A stretch of 31,248 nucleotides of DNA, taken from NCBI GenBank assembly GCA_964531735.1, contig CAZHGD010000080.1, forward strand, positions 1 to 31,248. Reading direction: 5' to 3'. This stretch comes from CAZHGD01 sp964531735 (GTDB taxonomy: Bacteria > Armatimonadota > UBA10988). The notes beneath the pieces are model-generated. The model worked only from the letters and a program-made list of their open reading frames with translations. It made no database searches and was not told where the DNA came from. The position numbers were made by a program, and so were the translations under genes. This document shows, one piece after another, positions 24,331 through 31,173 of this stretch. The first letter of the stretch is position 1. The number at the start of each line of letters is the position of its first letter.

Positions 24331-25256
24331 CCCGCTTGCCACACGGCCGCGAGCCGCGCAGCGGTGGCCGCCGGCGGCTCGTCATCGGCCAGGTCGAGCC
24401 ACTGCTCGACGGGCAGCCGCCGGAACCAGGTGAGCTGCCGTTTGGCGAAGCGGCGCGTATCCTGCTTGGTCAGCGCCACCGCGTCGGCGAGTGGCGCGCC
24501 ATCGCGCACCACGGCCAACAGGTGGCGGTAGCCCAGGCCCTCCATGGCCAGCTCGTCGCCGCTCAGGCCGGCCGCCAGCAGCGCCGCCACCTCATCCGGC
24601 CAGCCGGCCGCCAGCATCTGGTCGACGCGCGCCTCGATGCGGCGGTACAGCTCCTCGCGCCCGCGGTTCAAGCCGAACAGGCGGTAGCAATAGGGCACCG
24701 GCTGTGAACCGGCGACGCGGTGATGCTCCGAGAGCGTGCGGCCGCTCACCTCGTAGACCTCGAGCGCCCGCACCAGGCGCTTCTTGTCGCCGGGCTGCAA
24801 GCGCGCCGCCGCCTCGGGATCGACCTCGCGCAGCCGCTCGTAGAGAGCCTCGGCGGTCTCGGCGGCCAGCCGCTCGCGGACCGTTTGGTCCGCGGCCACA
24901 CCAGTCAGCGACCAGCCGAGCACCAGCGTGCTGAGGTAGAACCCGGTGCCGGCCACCACCACCGGCGTGCGGCCACGCGACATGATGTCGGCGAGGCACG
25001 CCTCGGCCGCCTCGCGGAACTCCGCCGCGCCGAAGGCGGCCTCCGGCGGCAGGAAGCCGACCAGATGGTGCGGCACGGCCGCTCGCTCCGCCGCGGTCGG
25101 CGCGGCCGAGCCGATCTCGAACCCGCGATAGACCTGCCGTGAGTCGGCGCTGACCACTTCACCGCCGAGCAGTCGGCACAGCTCGATGGCCACGGCCGTC
25201 TTGCCCACCGCGGTCGGTCCCAGCAGGACCGCCACCGGCGGCCGCGCGTCGCCCAT
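24312..25256 (-). CDS. miaA: tRNA dimethylallyltransferase
   Basis: 314 aa. ATG 25256 overlaps the pyrE stop by one base (TGATG). MiaA adds a dimethylallyl group to A37 of tRNAs that read codons starting with U. Seen: P-loop GPTAVGKT (13-20), VVSADSRQVYRGFEIGSAAP (Asp38, catalytic base region), VPHHLVGFL, VVVAGTGFYL (a slightly altered GGTGLY motif), LQPGDKKRLVRALEVYEVSG, and a C-terminal MEGLGYRHL with TKQDTRRFAKRQLTWFRR. Length is normal (about 300-315). It is the last gene of the long overlapping minus-strand chain that begins with the GHMP kinase. Convergent overlap of 19 bp with the DUF6785 gene. Confidence 0.97.
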   Translation of the reverse strand: MGDARPPVAVLLGPTAVGKTAVAIELCRLLGGEVVSADSRQVYRGFEIGSAAPTAAERAAVPHHLVGFLPPEAAFGAAEFREAAEACLADIMSRGRTPVVVAGTGFYLSTLVLGWSLTGVAADQTVRERLAAETAEALYERLREVDPEAAARLQPGDKKRLVRALEVYEVSGRTLSEHHRVAGSQPVPYCYRLFGLNRGREELYRRIEARVDQMLAAGWPDEVAALLAAGLSGDELAMEGLGYRHLLAVVRDGAPLADAVALTKQDTRRFAKRQLTWFRRLPVEQWLDLADDEPPAATAARLAAVWQAGHQVTS

Positions 25257-25825
25257 CAGACGCCCAGGTCGGCTCGGGTGAACAGCGCTTCCAGCCGGTA
25301 GCCCGCGGCGGCGAAATTCTCGACCGCGCCCTCCTGGCGGTCGACGATGCTCAGCACCCGGTCGACCTCAATCTGGGGCCAGGCCTCGCGCACGGCGGCG
25401 ATGGCATCGAGCGTGGAGCCGCCGGTGGTCGTGGCATCCTCGACCATCACCACCCGCTGAACGCCGGCCAGCGACGGACCGGCGATGCGGTCGCCGAGGC
25501 CATGGTCCTTGGCGGCCTTGCGGACGATGAAGCCTTGCAGCGGTTGCTCGGTGTCGGCCGACAGCGCCACCATGGCGCCGATGATGGGATCGGCGCCGAT
25601 GGTCATGCCACCCACCGCCTGCACACCCGTGCCGGCCACGCGAGCCAGCATCAGCCGGGCCACCAGGTTCAGGCCCTCGGGCCGCAGCGTCAGCTCCTTG
25701 CCGTTGACGAAGTAGTGGCTCTGCCGGCCGGACGCCAGCGTGAAACTCTCGCCGGCCGCGGCAACGCGCAAGGCGTCGCGGCGCAGCAACTCCAGCAGGC
25801 GGGCACGCTGTGCCTCGACCATCAT
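25256..25825 (-). CDS. pyrE: Orotate phosphoribosyltransferase
   Basis: 189 aa. ATG 25825 overlaps the stop of the upstream small membrane gene by 4 bp; a second ATG follows directly. PyrE joins orotate with PRPP to make OMP in pyrimidine synthesis. Seen: FTLASGRQSHYFVNGKELTL (residues 28-47), FIVRKAAKDHGLGDRI (the flexible catalytic loop, Lys103 and Lys106) and the PRPP-binding motif VVMVEDATTTGGSTLDA (125-141, Glu129-Asp130). Length is normal for the short bacterial type. No other pyr gene is in the window; it is embedded between membrane-protein genes and miaA in one translationally linked chain. Confidence 0.96.
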   Translation of the reverse strand: MMVEAQRARLLELLRRDALRVAAAGESFTLASGRQSHYFVNGKELTLRPEGLNLVARLMLARVAGTGVQAVGGMTIGADPIIGAMVALSADTEQPLQGFIVRKAAKDHGLGDRIAGPSLAGVQRVVMVEDATTTGGSTLDAIAAVREAWPQIEVDRVLSIVDRQEGAVENFAAAGYRLEALFTRADLGV

Positions 25826-26139
25826 GCCCCGTCACCTTTCTCCGCGGCCAGCCAGGCACTCAGGCGACCGCGGTAGCACCAGACCCCAAACAGGATGTAG
25901 ATCGGCACCGTCAGCGCCATCCACAGCTTCTCGCCCGGCGACAGACCGGGCTCACGCCGCCAGATGCCCACCATCAGCACCGCGCGGAGCAGGTACCAGA
26001 ACGACTGCCAGACGACCACCGCCAGGAGGCCCGAGCGCAGCCAGGGCCGGCCGCACAGCGAGACGACCAGCAGGACCAACCCCAACAGGCCAATCAGCCC
26101 GAGGGCCGCCTGCACGCACTGACGCCGACGTCGTCTCAC
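25822..26139 (-). CDS. Small membrane protein, unknown function (105 aa)
   Basis: GTG 26139 overlaps the previous stop (GTGA, 4 bp) and its own stop overlaps pyrE. Seen: an Arg-rich N-terminus (RRRRRQ), then three hydrophobic helices (about residues 10-29, 34-57 and 74-89), and an acidic tail. No known domain recognised. The positive-inside rule puts the N-terminus in the cytoplasm. The tight overlaps on both sides argue that it is real and made together with pyrE. Confidence 0.75.
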   Translation of the reverse strand: MRRRRRQCVQAALGLIGLLGLVLLVVSLCGRPWLRSGLLAVVVWQSFWYLLRAVLMVGIWRREPGLSPGEKLWMALTVPIYILFGVWCYRGRLSAWLAAEKGDGA

Positions 26140-26471
26140 CAGCCGAGCAGCCTCATCGTCGCATGCCAGGTACTGGTGACCAGGAACATCGCCAGCCCAA
26201 TGACGCCGAAGGCGATGCCGCCCAGCGCCGCCTTCTCATGGGGGGTGTGCTGCTTGAGCGCCTGGTAGCCGCACATCACGGCCCCGGCGCCCAGCGGCAC
26301 GGCCAGCCAGTGCAGCCAGCTCATCAGGCCGAAGGTGCCGAAGACCATCGCCGCGGCACCGAGACCCAGCGCGATGATCGCCTGGTCGGCGGCGTCCAAC
26401 CCCAGGTCGCAAGCACAACTCCCACACGACTCCTCCGGCTCGGTGCCGGTCTGCTCCTCAGGCTCACTCAT
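26136..26471 (-). CDS. Small membrane protein with N-terminal Cys cluster, DUF4190-like
   Basis: 111 aa. ATG 26471 (CGGAGA upstream) overlaps the end of the phosphatase gene by 8 bp; the longer open frame upstream is that gene in another frame. Seen: an acidic N-terminus (about residues 1-15), CGSCAC (16-21), then three hydrophobic helices (about 30-50, 53-70 and 83-100) with the GAAAMVFGTFGL...GIAFGVIGLAMFLV pattern of DUF4190-like membrane proteins. The Cys cluster could bind metal or be modified, but it has no named counterpart. Function unknown. Confidence 0.75.
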   Translation of the reverse strand: MSEPEEQTGTEPEESCGSCACDLGLDAADQAIIALGLGAAAMVFGTFGLMSWLHWLAVPLGAGAVMCGYQALKQHTPHEKAALGGIAFGVIGLAMFLVTSTWHATMRLLGW

Positions 26472-27414
26472 AGCCAATCTCCGGCCACTTGCGTCGCAAC
26501 CGTTGCATCCCGCGCTCGATGGCCGCCATGGTCGCACCGTGCAGGTTGGCGTTGGCCGCGGCCACACAGCTCAGATGCCACTGCGCCGAGACGTCGGCCA
26601 CCGGGACGCCGTCGAGAGTCTGCCCGTAAGCATCGGTTATGGTCAAGCCCGCTTCGCGGCCAATCAGCAGCGCCGCCGCCACATCATAGGCAAACAGCGC
26701 GATGGCGCGGCCCTCGCCGGCCCGGCGGCTGTGGCTGTCCGTGGCTGGCACGTCGCGCCGAATGCGAGCCGCCACATCGAGGTGCAGGTCGAGTTGGCCC
26801 AGCACGATCCGCGTGATGGCGAAGGTCGAGCTGGCAAAGGCATAAGCCCCGCCGCGCAGGCTGTTGCCGTCGATCAGCTCCTCCAGAACCAGCATCGACG
26901 GTACCACCGGCCGGCCGGTGATCTCGACGCTGCTGGCCAGTCCCGAGAGCGCCGCCTTGGTGCTGGGCTGCGGCCGCACCGCTCGCCCGTGCTCCTGCAC
27001 GCTCACGCCCTGCCCCTTCACACCCACGAACACCCGGTCGTACTTCAGCTCGTAGATGGCGGCGTGACTGACCTCGCCCAACGTGGCGTCCGGCCGGTTC
27101 GGCGCCAGCGCCACGCTCACACAGCAGCACTCCAGACCCGCTTTCGCCGGCCGCGTGCCGTCGATCGGGTCGATGATCAGCAGGTGCTCGGCGTGCCGCG
27201 AACCGAGCAGGCCACGGTCCTCGGTGTAGACGGCCAGCGGCACCGGGCTGTGCGCCACGAAGTTCTCGATCGCTTTCTCGGCCACCTGGTCGAGTTTGAA
27301 CGAGACGTCACCGCTCGGCGCCGTGCCGACCACTTCGCGATCGCGCCCCAAACGCGGTCGCACCTCGTCCCTCACCGCCCGCGCCACGGCCGCCACCAGC
27401 TTGGCCGGGGTCAC
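26464..27414 (-). CDS. Inositol monophosphatase-family phosphatase
   Basis: 316 aa. GTG 27414 overlaps the kinase stop (GTGA), with GGAGG nine bases upstream; further upstream codons lie in the kinase gene. Seen: VYTEDRGLL (Glu65, metal site 1) and IDPIDGTRPAKAGLECCCVS (Asp82, Asp85, Thr87), the core signature of the Li+-sensitive, Mg2+-dependent phosphatase superfamily; the second signature near the C-terminus (usually WD..A) appears as FAYDVAAALLIGREAGLTIT. A phosphomonoesterase acting on inositol phosphate, a sugar phosphate or PAP is expected; the insert in the middle (about residues 130-230) is not typical of SuhB. Its pairing with a sugar kinase suggests a sugar-phosphate substrate (inference). 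Confidence 0.87.
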   Translation of the reverse strand: MTPAKLVAAVARAVRDEVRPRLGRDREVVGTAPSGDVSFKLDQVAEKAIENFVAHSPVPLAVYTEDRGLLGSRHAEHLLIIDPIDGTRPAKAGLECCCVSVALAPNRPDATLGEVSHAAIYELKYDRVFVGVKGQGVSVQEHGRAVRPQPSTKAALSGLASSVEITGRPVVPSMLVLEELIDGNSLRGGAYAFASSTFAITRIVLGQLDLHLDVAARIRRDVPATDSHSRRAGEGRAIALFAYDVAAALLIGREAGLTITDAYGQTLDGVPVADVSAQWHLSCVAAANANLHGATMAAIERGMQRLRRKWPEIGYE

Positions 27415-28820
27415 CAGGTCACCTCCAACGTACCGCACGCCAAGGCACCGTCCGACGAGCCGAAGAGGACCGTCGAACGTTCGCCGGACCGCTGCTCGTA
27501 TTCTGCCGCAATGCGCGGCAGCGCGTCGGGCAGACGCTCGTCGCCCAGTATCGCCACCGAGCCGCCACACCCGCCACCGGTTATCTTTGCCCCATAGACA
27601 CCTGCCGACGGCCCGCGTTCCATGGCCACCTCGACCAACAGATCGGCTTCCGGCGCGCCCAGCCCGACGTTGTCGCGGTAGCTGTCGTGCGACGCCAGCA
27701 GCAACTCGCCCGCCCGCACCAGCGCCGCCGGGTCACGGTCGGCCGCGTAGGCGGCCAGGGCCGCCAGCAGTTGCGGCGCCCGTGCATTCTCCAGCACGTG
27801 ATGCGCCACTGCAGCCGCCACCCGGTAGCACCGCCGCGGGTCAACGGCGGTGGCCGTATCGACCGTGCCGCCATAGCGTGCGAGGAACTCCGCGCCATCC
27901 ATCTCGGCCGGCAGCAGTCGCTGGTAGAGCAACTCCCAATCGCGTAGCGGCAGCCGCGCCAGATAGCCGTCGTAGGGATCCTCCAACGGCGCCGCCCAGC
28001 CGTTCTGCCGCCGGTGATCCAGCACGATCGCATGGCCCATGAACGCCGCCACCCGCGCCGCGGTGTACTCGCCCCCGCTCACCGAGTGCTTCACACCGGT
28101 GTGGATGGCGCCGAAGTGCACGCCGTCGGGCAGCCGCTCAACGCCGAGGATCTCGTCGGGTTGGCAGCGGATGACCAGCATCGCGTCGGCCTGTCCCAGC
28201 GTCACCGTGAGCTGGTCCATCAGCCCGCACGGCGCACCGACCACATGGTTCTCGACGATCTGGCCCAGCCGCGCCAGGCGCGTGCCGGCGATGGTCAGGC
28301 CCAGGTCACCGGTCAGCGCGGCCAGCGCGGCCACTTCCATGGCCGCCGAGCTGCTGACGCCCGCACCCAGCGGCACGTCGCTCGCGATCACCAGGTTCGC
28401 GCCGTGGTCGATGGCCGCCGTCTCGCCCTCGCGCACCAGGACCAGCCAGCCGCCCACCACATAGCGCACCCAGGCCGCCGCCGGATCGGCGCCCAGCTTC
28501 GCCTGGGCTTCTTCGTAGCTGACCGGCCCACCCGCCGGCAACAGCTCGTCGAGGTCGACCGTCACCTCCGGGGCCAGCCCGTGACTCTCCAGGCCCAGCG
28601 ACCGCACGCGCACGAGCCGGTCCGACCGCGGCTGGTAAGCCAGACGGACCGCCACATCGAGCGGGAGCTCGCAGACGGTGCCGCCAGTGTAGTCGCTGAT
28701 GCCGCCATACGCGTCGAGCCGACCCGGCGCGCGCGCGCACCGCACCGGCGCCGCGCCGGTCAGCCAGTCGCGCTGGTCCCTTCGGCACAGCTCAGCAAAC
28801 GCGCGCAGATCAGGAGTCAT
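27411..28820 (-). CDS. GHMP sugar kinase, galactokinase/L-arabinokinase-like
   Basis: 469 aa from ATG 28820. Seen: motif 1 APGRLDAYGGISDYTGGTV (31-49), which differs from bacterial galactokinase (GRVNLIGEHTDYNGG) and instead resembles plant L-arabinokinase (GRLDVMGGIADYSGS); motif 2 VPLGAGVSSSAAMEVAALAA (149-168, ATP phosphate loop); VENHVVGAPCGLMDQLTVTL (189-208) with Asp202 as likely catalytic base, again close to the plant enzyme; IHTGVKHSVSGGEYTAARVA; and motif 3 GAKITGGGCGGSVAIL near the C-terminus. It therefore phosphorylates a free sugar at C1, possibly L-arabinose, galactose or another; the exact sugar is not readable. It is the first gene of the six-gene overlapping chain ending with miaA. 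Upstream of its start is a small hairpin (28833-28850). Confidence 0.92.
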   Translation of the reverse strand: MTPDLRAFAELCRRDQRDWLTGAAPVRCARAPGRLDAYGGISDYTGGTVCELPLDVAVRLAYQPRSDRLVRVRSLGLESHGLAPEVTVDLDELLPAGGPVSYEEAQAKLGADPAAAWVRYVVGGWLVLVREGETAAIDHGANLVIASDVPLGAGVSSSAAMEVAALAALTGDLGLTIAGTRLARLGQIVENHVVGAPCGLMDQLTVTLGQADAMLVIRCQPDEILGVERLPDGVHFGAIHTGVKHSVSGGEYTAARVAAFMGHAIVLDHRRQNGWAAPLEDPYDGYLARLPLRDWELLYQRLLPAEMDGAEFLARYGGTVDTATAVDPRRCYRVAAAVAHHVLENARAPQLLAALAAYAADRDPAALVRAGELLLASHDSYRDNVGLGAPEADLLVEVAMERGPSAGVYGAKITGGGCGGSVAILGDERLPDALPRIAAEYEQRSGERSTVLFGSSDGALACGTLEVTW

Positions 28821-28895
28821 CGCACACCGCCCGGCACTTCTTGGAGTGCCCCCCGCCACCTTAGTCTCAACAGACCGCCCGCGACAACTTCACCG

Positions 28896-28924
28896 TTGAC
28901 AACCGCTCTCCTTCGTGCTACGAC
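28896..28924 (+). promoter_or_regulatory. Sigma70-type promoter of the second pseudopilin operon
   Basis: Perfect -35 TTGACA (28896-28901), 17-bp spacer, -10 TACGAC (28919-28924); transcription would start near 28931, giving a leader of under 30 bases. It closely resembles the promoter before the TPP riboswitch. Confidence 0.65.
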
Positions 28925-28949
28925 TCACTTTAGTCGTGACACGAAGGAG
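28908..28949. promoter_or_regulatory. Palindrome over -10, start and Shine-Dalgarno: operator or hairpin
   Basis: CTCCTTCGTG (28908-28917) pairs with CACGAAGGAG (28940-28949), and ACGACT (28920-28925) with AGTCGT (28932-28937); between them is one C/A mismatch and one T-G pair, with a six-base loop. The right arm contains the pseudopilin Shine-Dalgarno AGGAG. If transcription starts near 28931 the RNA cannot form the stem, so an operator for a dimeric repressor is the better reading. If a start lies upstream, it would hide the ribosome-binding site. Confidence 0.6.
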
Positions 28950-28958
28950 TAGCCTGAA

Positions 28959-29633
28959 GTGAGCAGTGTGACACGCAGGCGGGGGTTCACCCTCATCGAG
29001 TTGCTGGTGGTCATCGCGATCATCGCGATCCTGGCCGCCATTCTGTTTCCGGTGTTCGCCAAGGCGCGTGAGAAAGCGCGGTCCATCAGTTGCCTGAGCA
29101 ACCTGAAGCAGCAGGGCCTGGCGGCGCTGCAGTACGTCCAGGACTACGACGAGACCTTCCCGGCCTACTCGGGCTGGAAGGGCAAGTTCGACCCGTACAT
29201 GAAATCACAGAACCTGTGGATCTGCCCAAGCCGCAAGAACCTGCCGTGGTACTATGGCCAGGGCTTCAACCTCGGATTGGCGACACCGGTCGTGGTGGCG
29301 GGTTACTCGCAGCAGAGCCTGGCCGCCATCCAGAGCATCAGCCACAAGATCCTCTGGCCCGAATGGGACCGCTGCAACGCCGGCCCGCCGGTGGGACCGA
29401 CCGGCCTGTTCGACGGCGGAGCCACGTGCTACTGGGCCGCGACCCGCGTCCACACCGACGGCTCGAACGTGATGTTCGGCGACGGCCACGCCAAATGGAT
29501 GAAGCCGGAGCAGTACCACAGCACCATGGACCATGAGGACGGCAGCGGCCACCCGCTGCCGGCGGGTGCCGTCGCCGTGAGCGAGCGCACTTGGCGCAAG
29601 TACTGGGATACCGCCTACGATGTCAACGAATGA
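28959..29633 (+). CDS. DUF1559 pseudopilin (second copy)
   Basis: 224 aa from GTG 28959, with AGGAG nine bases upstream. Seen: MSSVTRRRG followed by FTLIELLVVIAIIAILAAI (cleavage after Gly9), LFPVFAKAREKAR, SISCLSNLKQQGL, QYVQDYDETFPAYSG, and the C-terminal RVHTDGSNVMFGDGHAKWM (H-X9-DG motif intact). It is clearly paralogous to the riboswitch-controlled pseudopilin in the first 65 residues and differs afterwards. It is expected in the inner membrane after prepilin peptidase cleavage. The last 14 bases overlap the FmdE-like gene, so the operon is pseudopilin > FmdE-like > ECF S component, a second pairing of a pseudopilin with a probable transporter. Confidence 0.95.
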   Translation: MSSVTRRRGFTLIELLVVIAIIAILAAILFPVFAKAREKARSISCLSNLKQQGLAALQYVQDYDETFPAYSGWKGKFDPYMKSQNLWICPSRKNLPWYYGQGFNLGLATPVVVAGYSQQSLAAIQSISHKILWPEWDRCNAGPPVGPTGLFDGGATCYWAATRVHTDGSNVMFGDGHAKWMKPEQYHSTMDHEDGSGHPLPAGAVAVSERTWRKYWDTAYDVNE

Positions 29634-30084
29634 ACCGCGGCGCGCCGCCGTTGAGCCGGAGCGCGAAGTCGACTGGGAGCTGGTCCGCCGTTTCCACGGC
29701 CATCTGGGTCCCTGGGTGGGTCTGGGGCTGCGCCTCGGCCGCAGCCTGCTCGAAGCGAGTGGCGCACCGTCGCACTTCGGGCTCGAAGTGCGCGTCGAGT
29801 GCCCGCTCGCGCCGCCGGTCTCCTGCCTGCTTGACGGTTTGCAGTGGGCCACCGGTGCCACCTACGGCAAGCAGAACCTGACCGCCACCGCGGCGGAGCG
29901 CATCGTCGTGCGCCTACGGCGCGATGGCGCGACCAGCACCTGGGTCGCCACCGTCAGCCCGCAGGCTCGGACGCTGCTGGCCGGCTGGATGGCTGAGCTC
30001 GGCGAGGACGCCGCCTCACAGCGCGCCTACGACGCCCCGCCGGGAGCGCTTTTTGAGATCACCGAGGAGTCTGACGCTGAGTGA
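29620..30084 (+). CDS. FmdE-like (formylmethanofuran dehydrogenase subunit E family) protein
   Basis: 154 aa from ATG 29620, starting within the pseudopilin gene. Seen: LVRRFHGHLGPWVGLGLRLG (residues 21-40) and CPLAPPVSCLLDGLQWATGA (61-80) followed by TYGKQNLT. This matches the FmdE domain (FHGH.CPG.. and C..D.IQ..TGCT.GN.N), but the Cys of HGH.CPG is Gly30 here and the Cys of TGCT is Ala80. The loss of two Cys suggests a changed or lost metal site; His26, His28, Cys61, Cys69, Asp72 and Gln75 remain. Known members occur beside molybdenum or tungsten enzymes and some ECF transporter genes, with no firm function. Cytoplasmic. It overlaps the ECF S component gene downstream. Confidence 0.8.
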   Translation: MSTNEPRRAAVEPEREVDWELVRRFHGHLGPWVGLGLRLGRSLLEASGAPSHFGLEVRVECPLAPPVSCLLDGLQWATGATYGKQNLTATAAERIVVRLRRDGATSTWVATVSPQARTLLAGWMAELGEDAASQRAYDAPPGALFEITEESDAE

Positions 30085-30634
30085 CGCTGACGCCGCCGAG
30101 CGCGGCCGCGAGGTGGTGCTGGGCGGCCTGTACTGCGCGCTCGGCGTGGCCGTGCCGCTGATGCTGCACGTGGTCCCCGGCGGCGGCCAGGTGCTCTTGC
30201 CGATGCACTGGCCGGTGCTGCTGGCCGGCTGCCTGCTGTCGCCGGCGGTGGCGGCGTCCGTCGGGCTGCTGACCCCGTGGGTGTCGTGGCTGGCCACCGG
30301 TATGCCGCCCTGGCCATTCACGCTCACCATGAGCGCCGAGTTGGCCGTCCTGGGCGGCGCCGCCGCCTGGCTGACGCGACGCGGTCTGGGCCTCGGGTGG
30401 GTGGTCGCCGGCGCGCTCATCGCGCGGGGCGCCGTCACCTGGTTGCTGTACACCGCCGTCGGCCCCTACCTCGGGCTGCCGGCCCGACTGACCGCCACCG
30501 CCGTCGTGCTGACCGGCCTGCCCGGCGCGGTGGCGCAGCTCGTGCTGGTCCCGATGGTGGCCCGGCCGGCGCGGCAGCGCTGGCTCGCCTCGCGCCTCCT
30601 GCTCGCCAGGCCGGCCCGACCCCTCGCCGACTGA
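30053..30634 (+). CDS. ECF transporter S component (substrate-binding membrane subunit), substrate unknown
   Basis: About 193 aa. The start is uncertain: no ATG or GTG lies in frame near the homology; TTG 30053 with CGGGAG upstream is preferred, while a CTG at 30077 with GAGGAG is an alternative. It overlaps the FmdE-like gene by 32 bp or 8 bp accordingly. Seen: five to six hydrophobic helices; GGLYCALGVAVPLMLHVVPG, then VLLPMHWPVLLAGCLLSP and LLTPWVSWLATGMPP, which match a common but unassigned ECF S-component group (LPMH.PVLLAG..LGP, TP..S...TGMPP). S components bind a vitamin or metal and need the EcfA/A'/T energising module, which is absent here and must be elsewhere. Pairing with FmdE-like suggests a cofactor or its precursor as cargo (inference). 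Confidence 0.82.
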   Translation: MRSPRSLTLSDADAAERGREVVLGGLYCALGVAVPLMLHVVPGGGQVLLPMHWPVLLAGCLLSPAVAASVGLLTPWVSWLATGMPPWPFTLTMSAELAVLGGAAAWLTRRGLGLGWVVAGALIARGAVTWLLYTAVGPYLGLPARLTATAVVLTGLPGAVAQLVLVPMVARPARQRWLASRLLLARPARPLAD

Positions 30635-30660
30635 GCCTGACCAGCGGCGCCGACCGCGGC

Positions 30661-31173
30661 CTACACCGACACCCCGTACGGCCCGGCCTCCGCCGCGCGG
30701 AAGGCCTCGTCGACCTCCGGCCGGGTGAGGAAGTACAGCGCACAGCCGGGCAGGATCAGCCCGAACACGCTGCCGACGACGCCGCCAACCGCGCCACCCA
30801 CCTGAGCCGCCGCCTGCGGGCCATGGGCCGCGTTGGCCATCTCCGGAACCACGAACACCAGTGTGACCACCAAACCCAGCAGCACCATCGCGATGTTGGC
30901 CACGGCGACGCCCAGCGCGGTCCGCAAGCCCCACCGGCGCATCTGCCACAGGCCGATGCCGGCACCCACCTGCGCCAGCGCGATGACCAGGCCCAGCGAC
31001 CCACTGACCACGGTGTACAGCTTCATGGCTGCGGGCATGACGGTTGGCCCGCCCGTCGGCAGTAGATCGACCGCGAAGACCATGGCGATGGAGATCGGCG
31101 TACACAGCAGAGCCATGGACCCGAACACGAGGTACAGCACGCTGAAGATGGTGACGGCGACCGGTCGCTCCAT
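30661..31173 (-). CDS. Four-helix membrane protein, unknown function
   Basis: 170 aa from ATG 31173, with GGGAGAG upstream. Seen: hydrophobic helices at about residues 7-33, 52-76, 84-110 and 128-150, and a soluble C-terminal tail (RPEVDEAFRAAE). The pattern (PVAVTIFSVLYLVFGSMALL...RRWGLRTALGVAVANIAMVL) resembles unnamed membrane proteins of many Planctomycetota and Armatimonadota. No catalytic residues. A possible -10 (TACACT, read at 31229-31224) lies upstream but the -35 would be outside the window. It converges on the ECF gene, with 26 bp between the stops. Confidence 0.75.
   Translation of the reverse strand: MERPVAVTIFSVLYLVFGSMALLCTPISIAMVFAVDLLPTGGPTVMPAAMKLYTVVSGSLGLVIALAQVGAGIGLWQMRRWGLRTALGVAVANIAMVLLGLVVTLVFVVPEMANAAHGPQAAAQVGGAVGGVVGSVFGLILPGCALYFLTRPEVDEAFRAAEAGPYGVSV

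Noticed and set aside
28833..28850. Hairpin GGCACT-N6-AGTGCC before the GHMP kinase as a regulatory leader
   Set aside because: A six-base stem is common by chance in such G+C-rich DNA; mentioned only in the gene entry.
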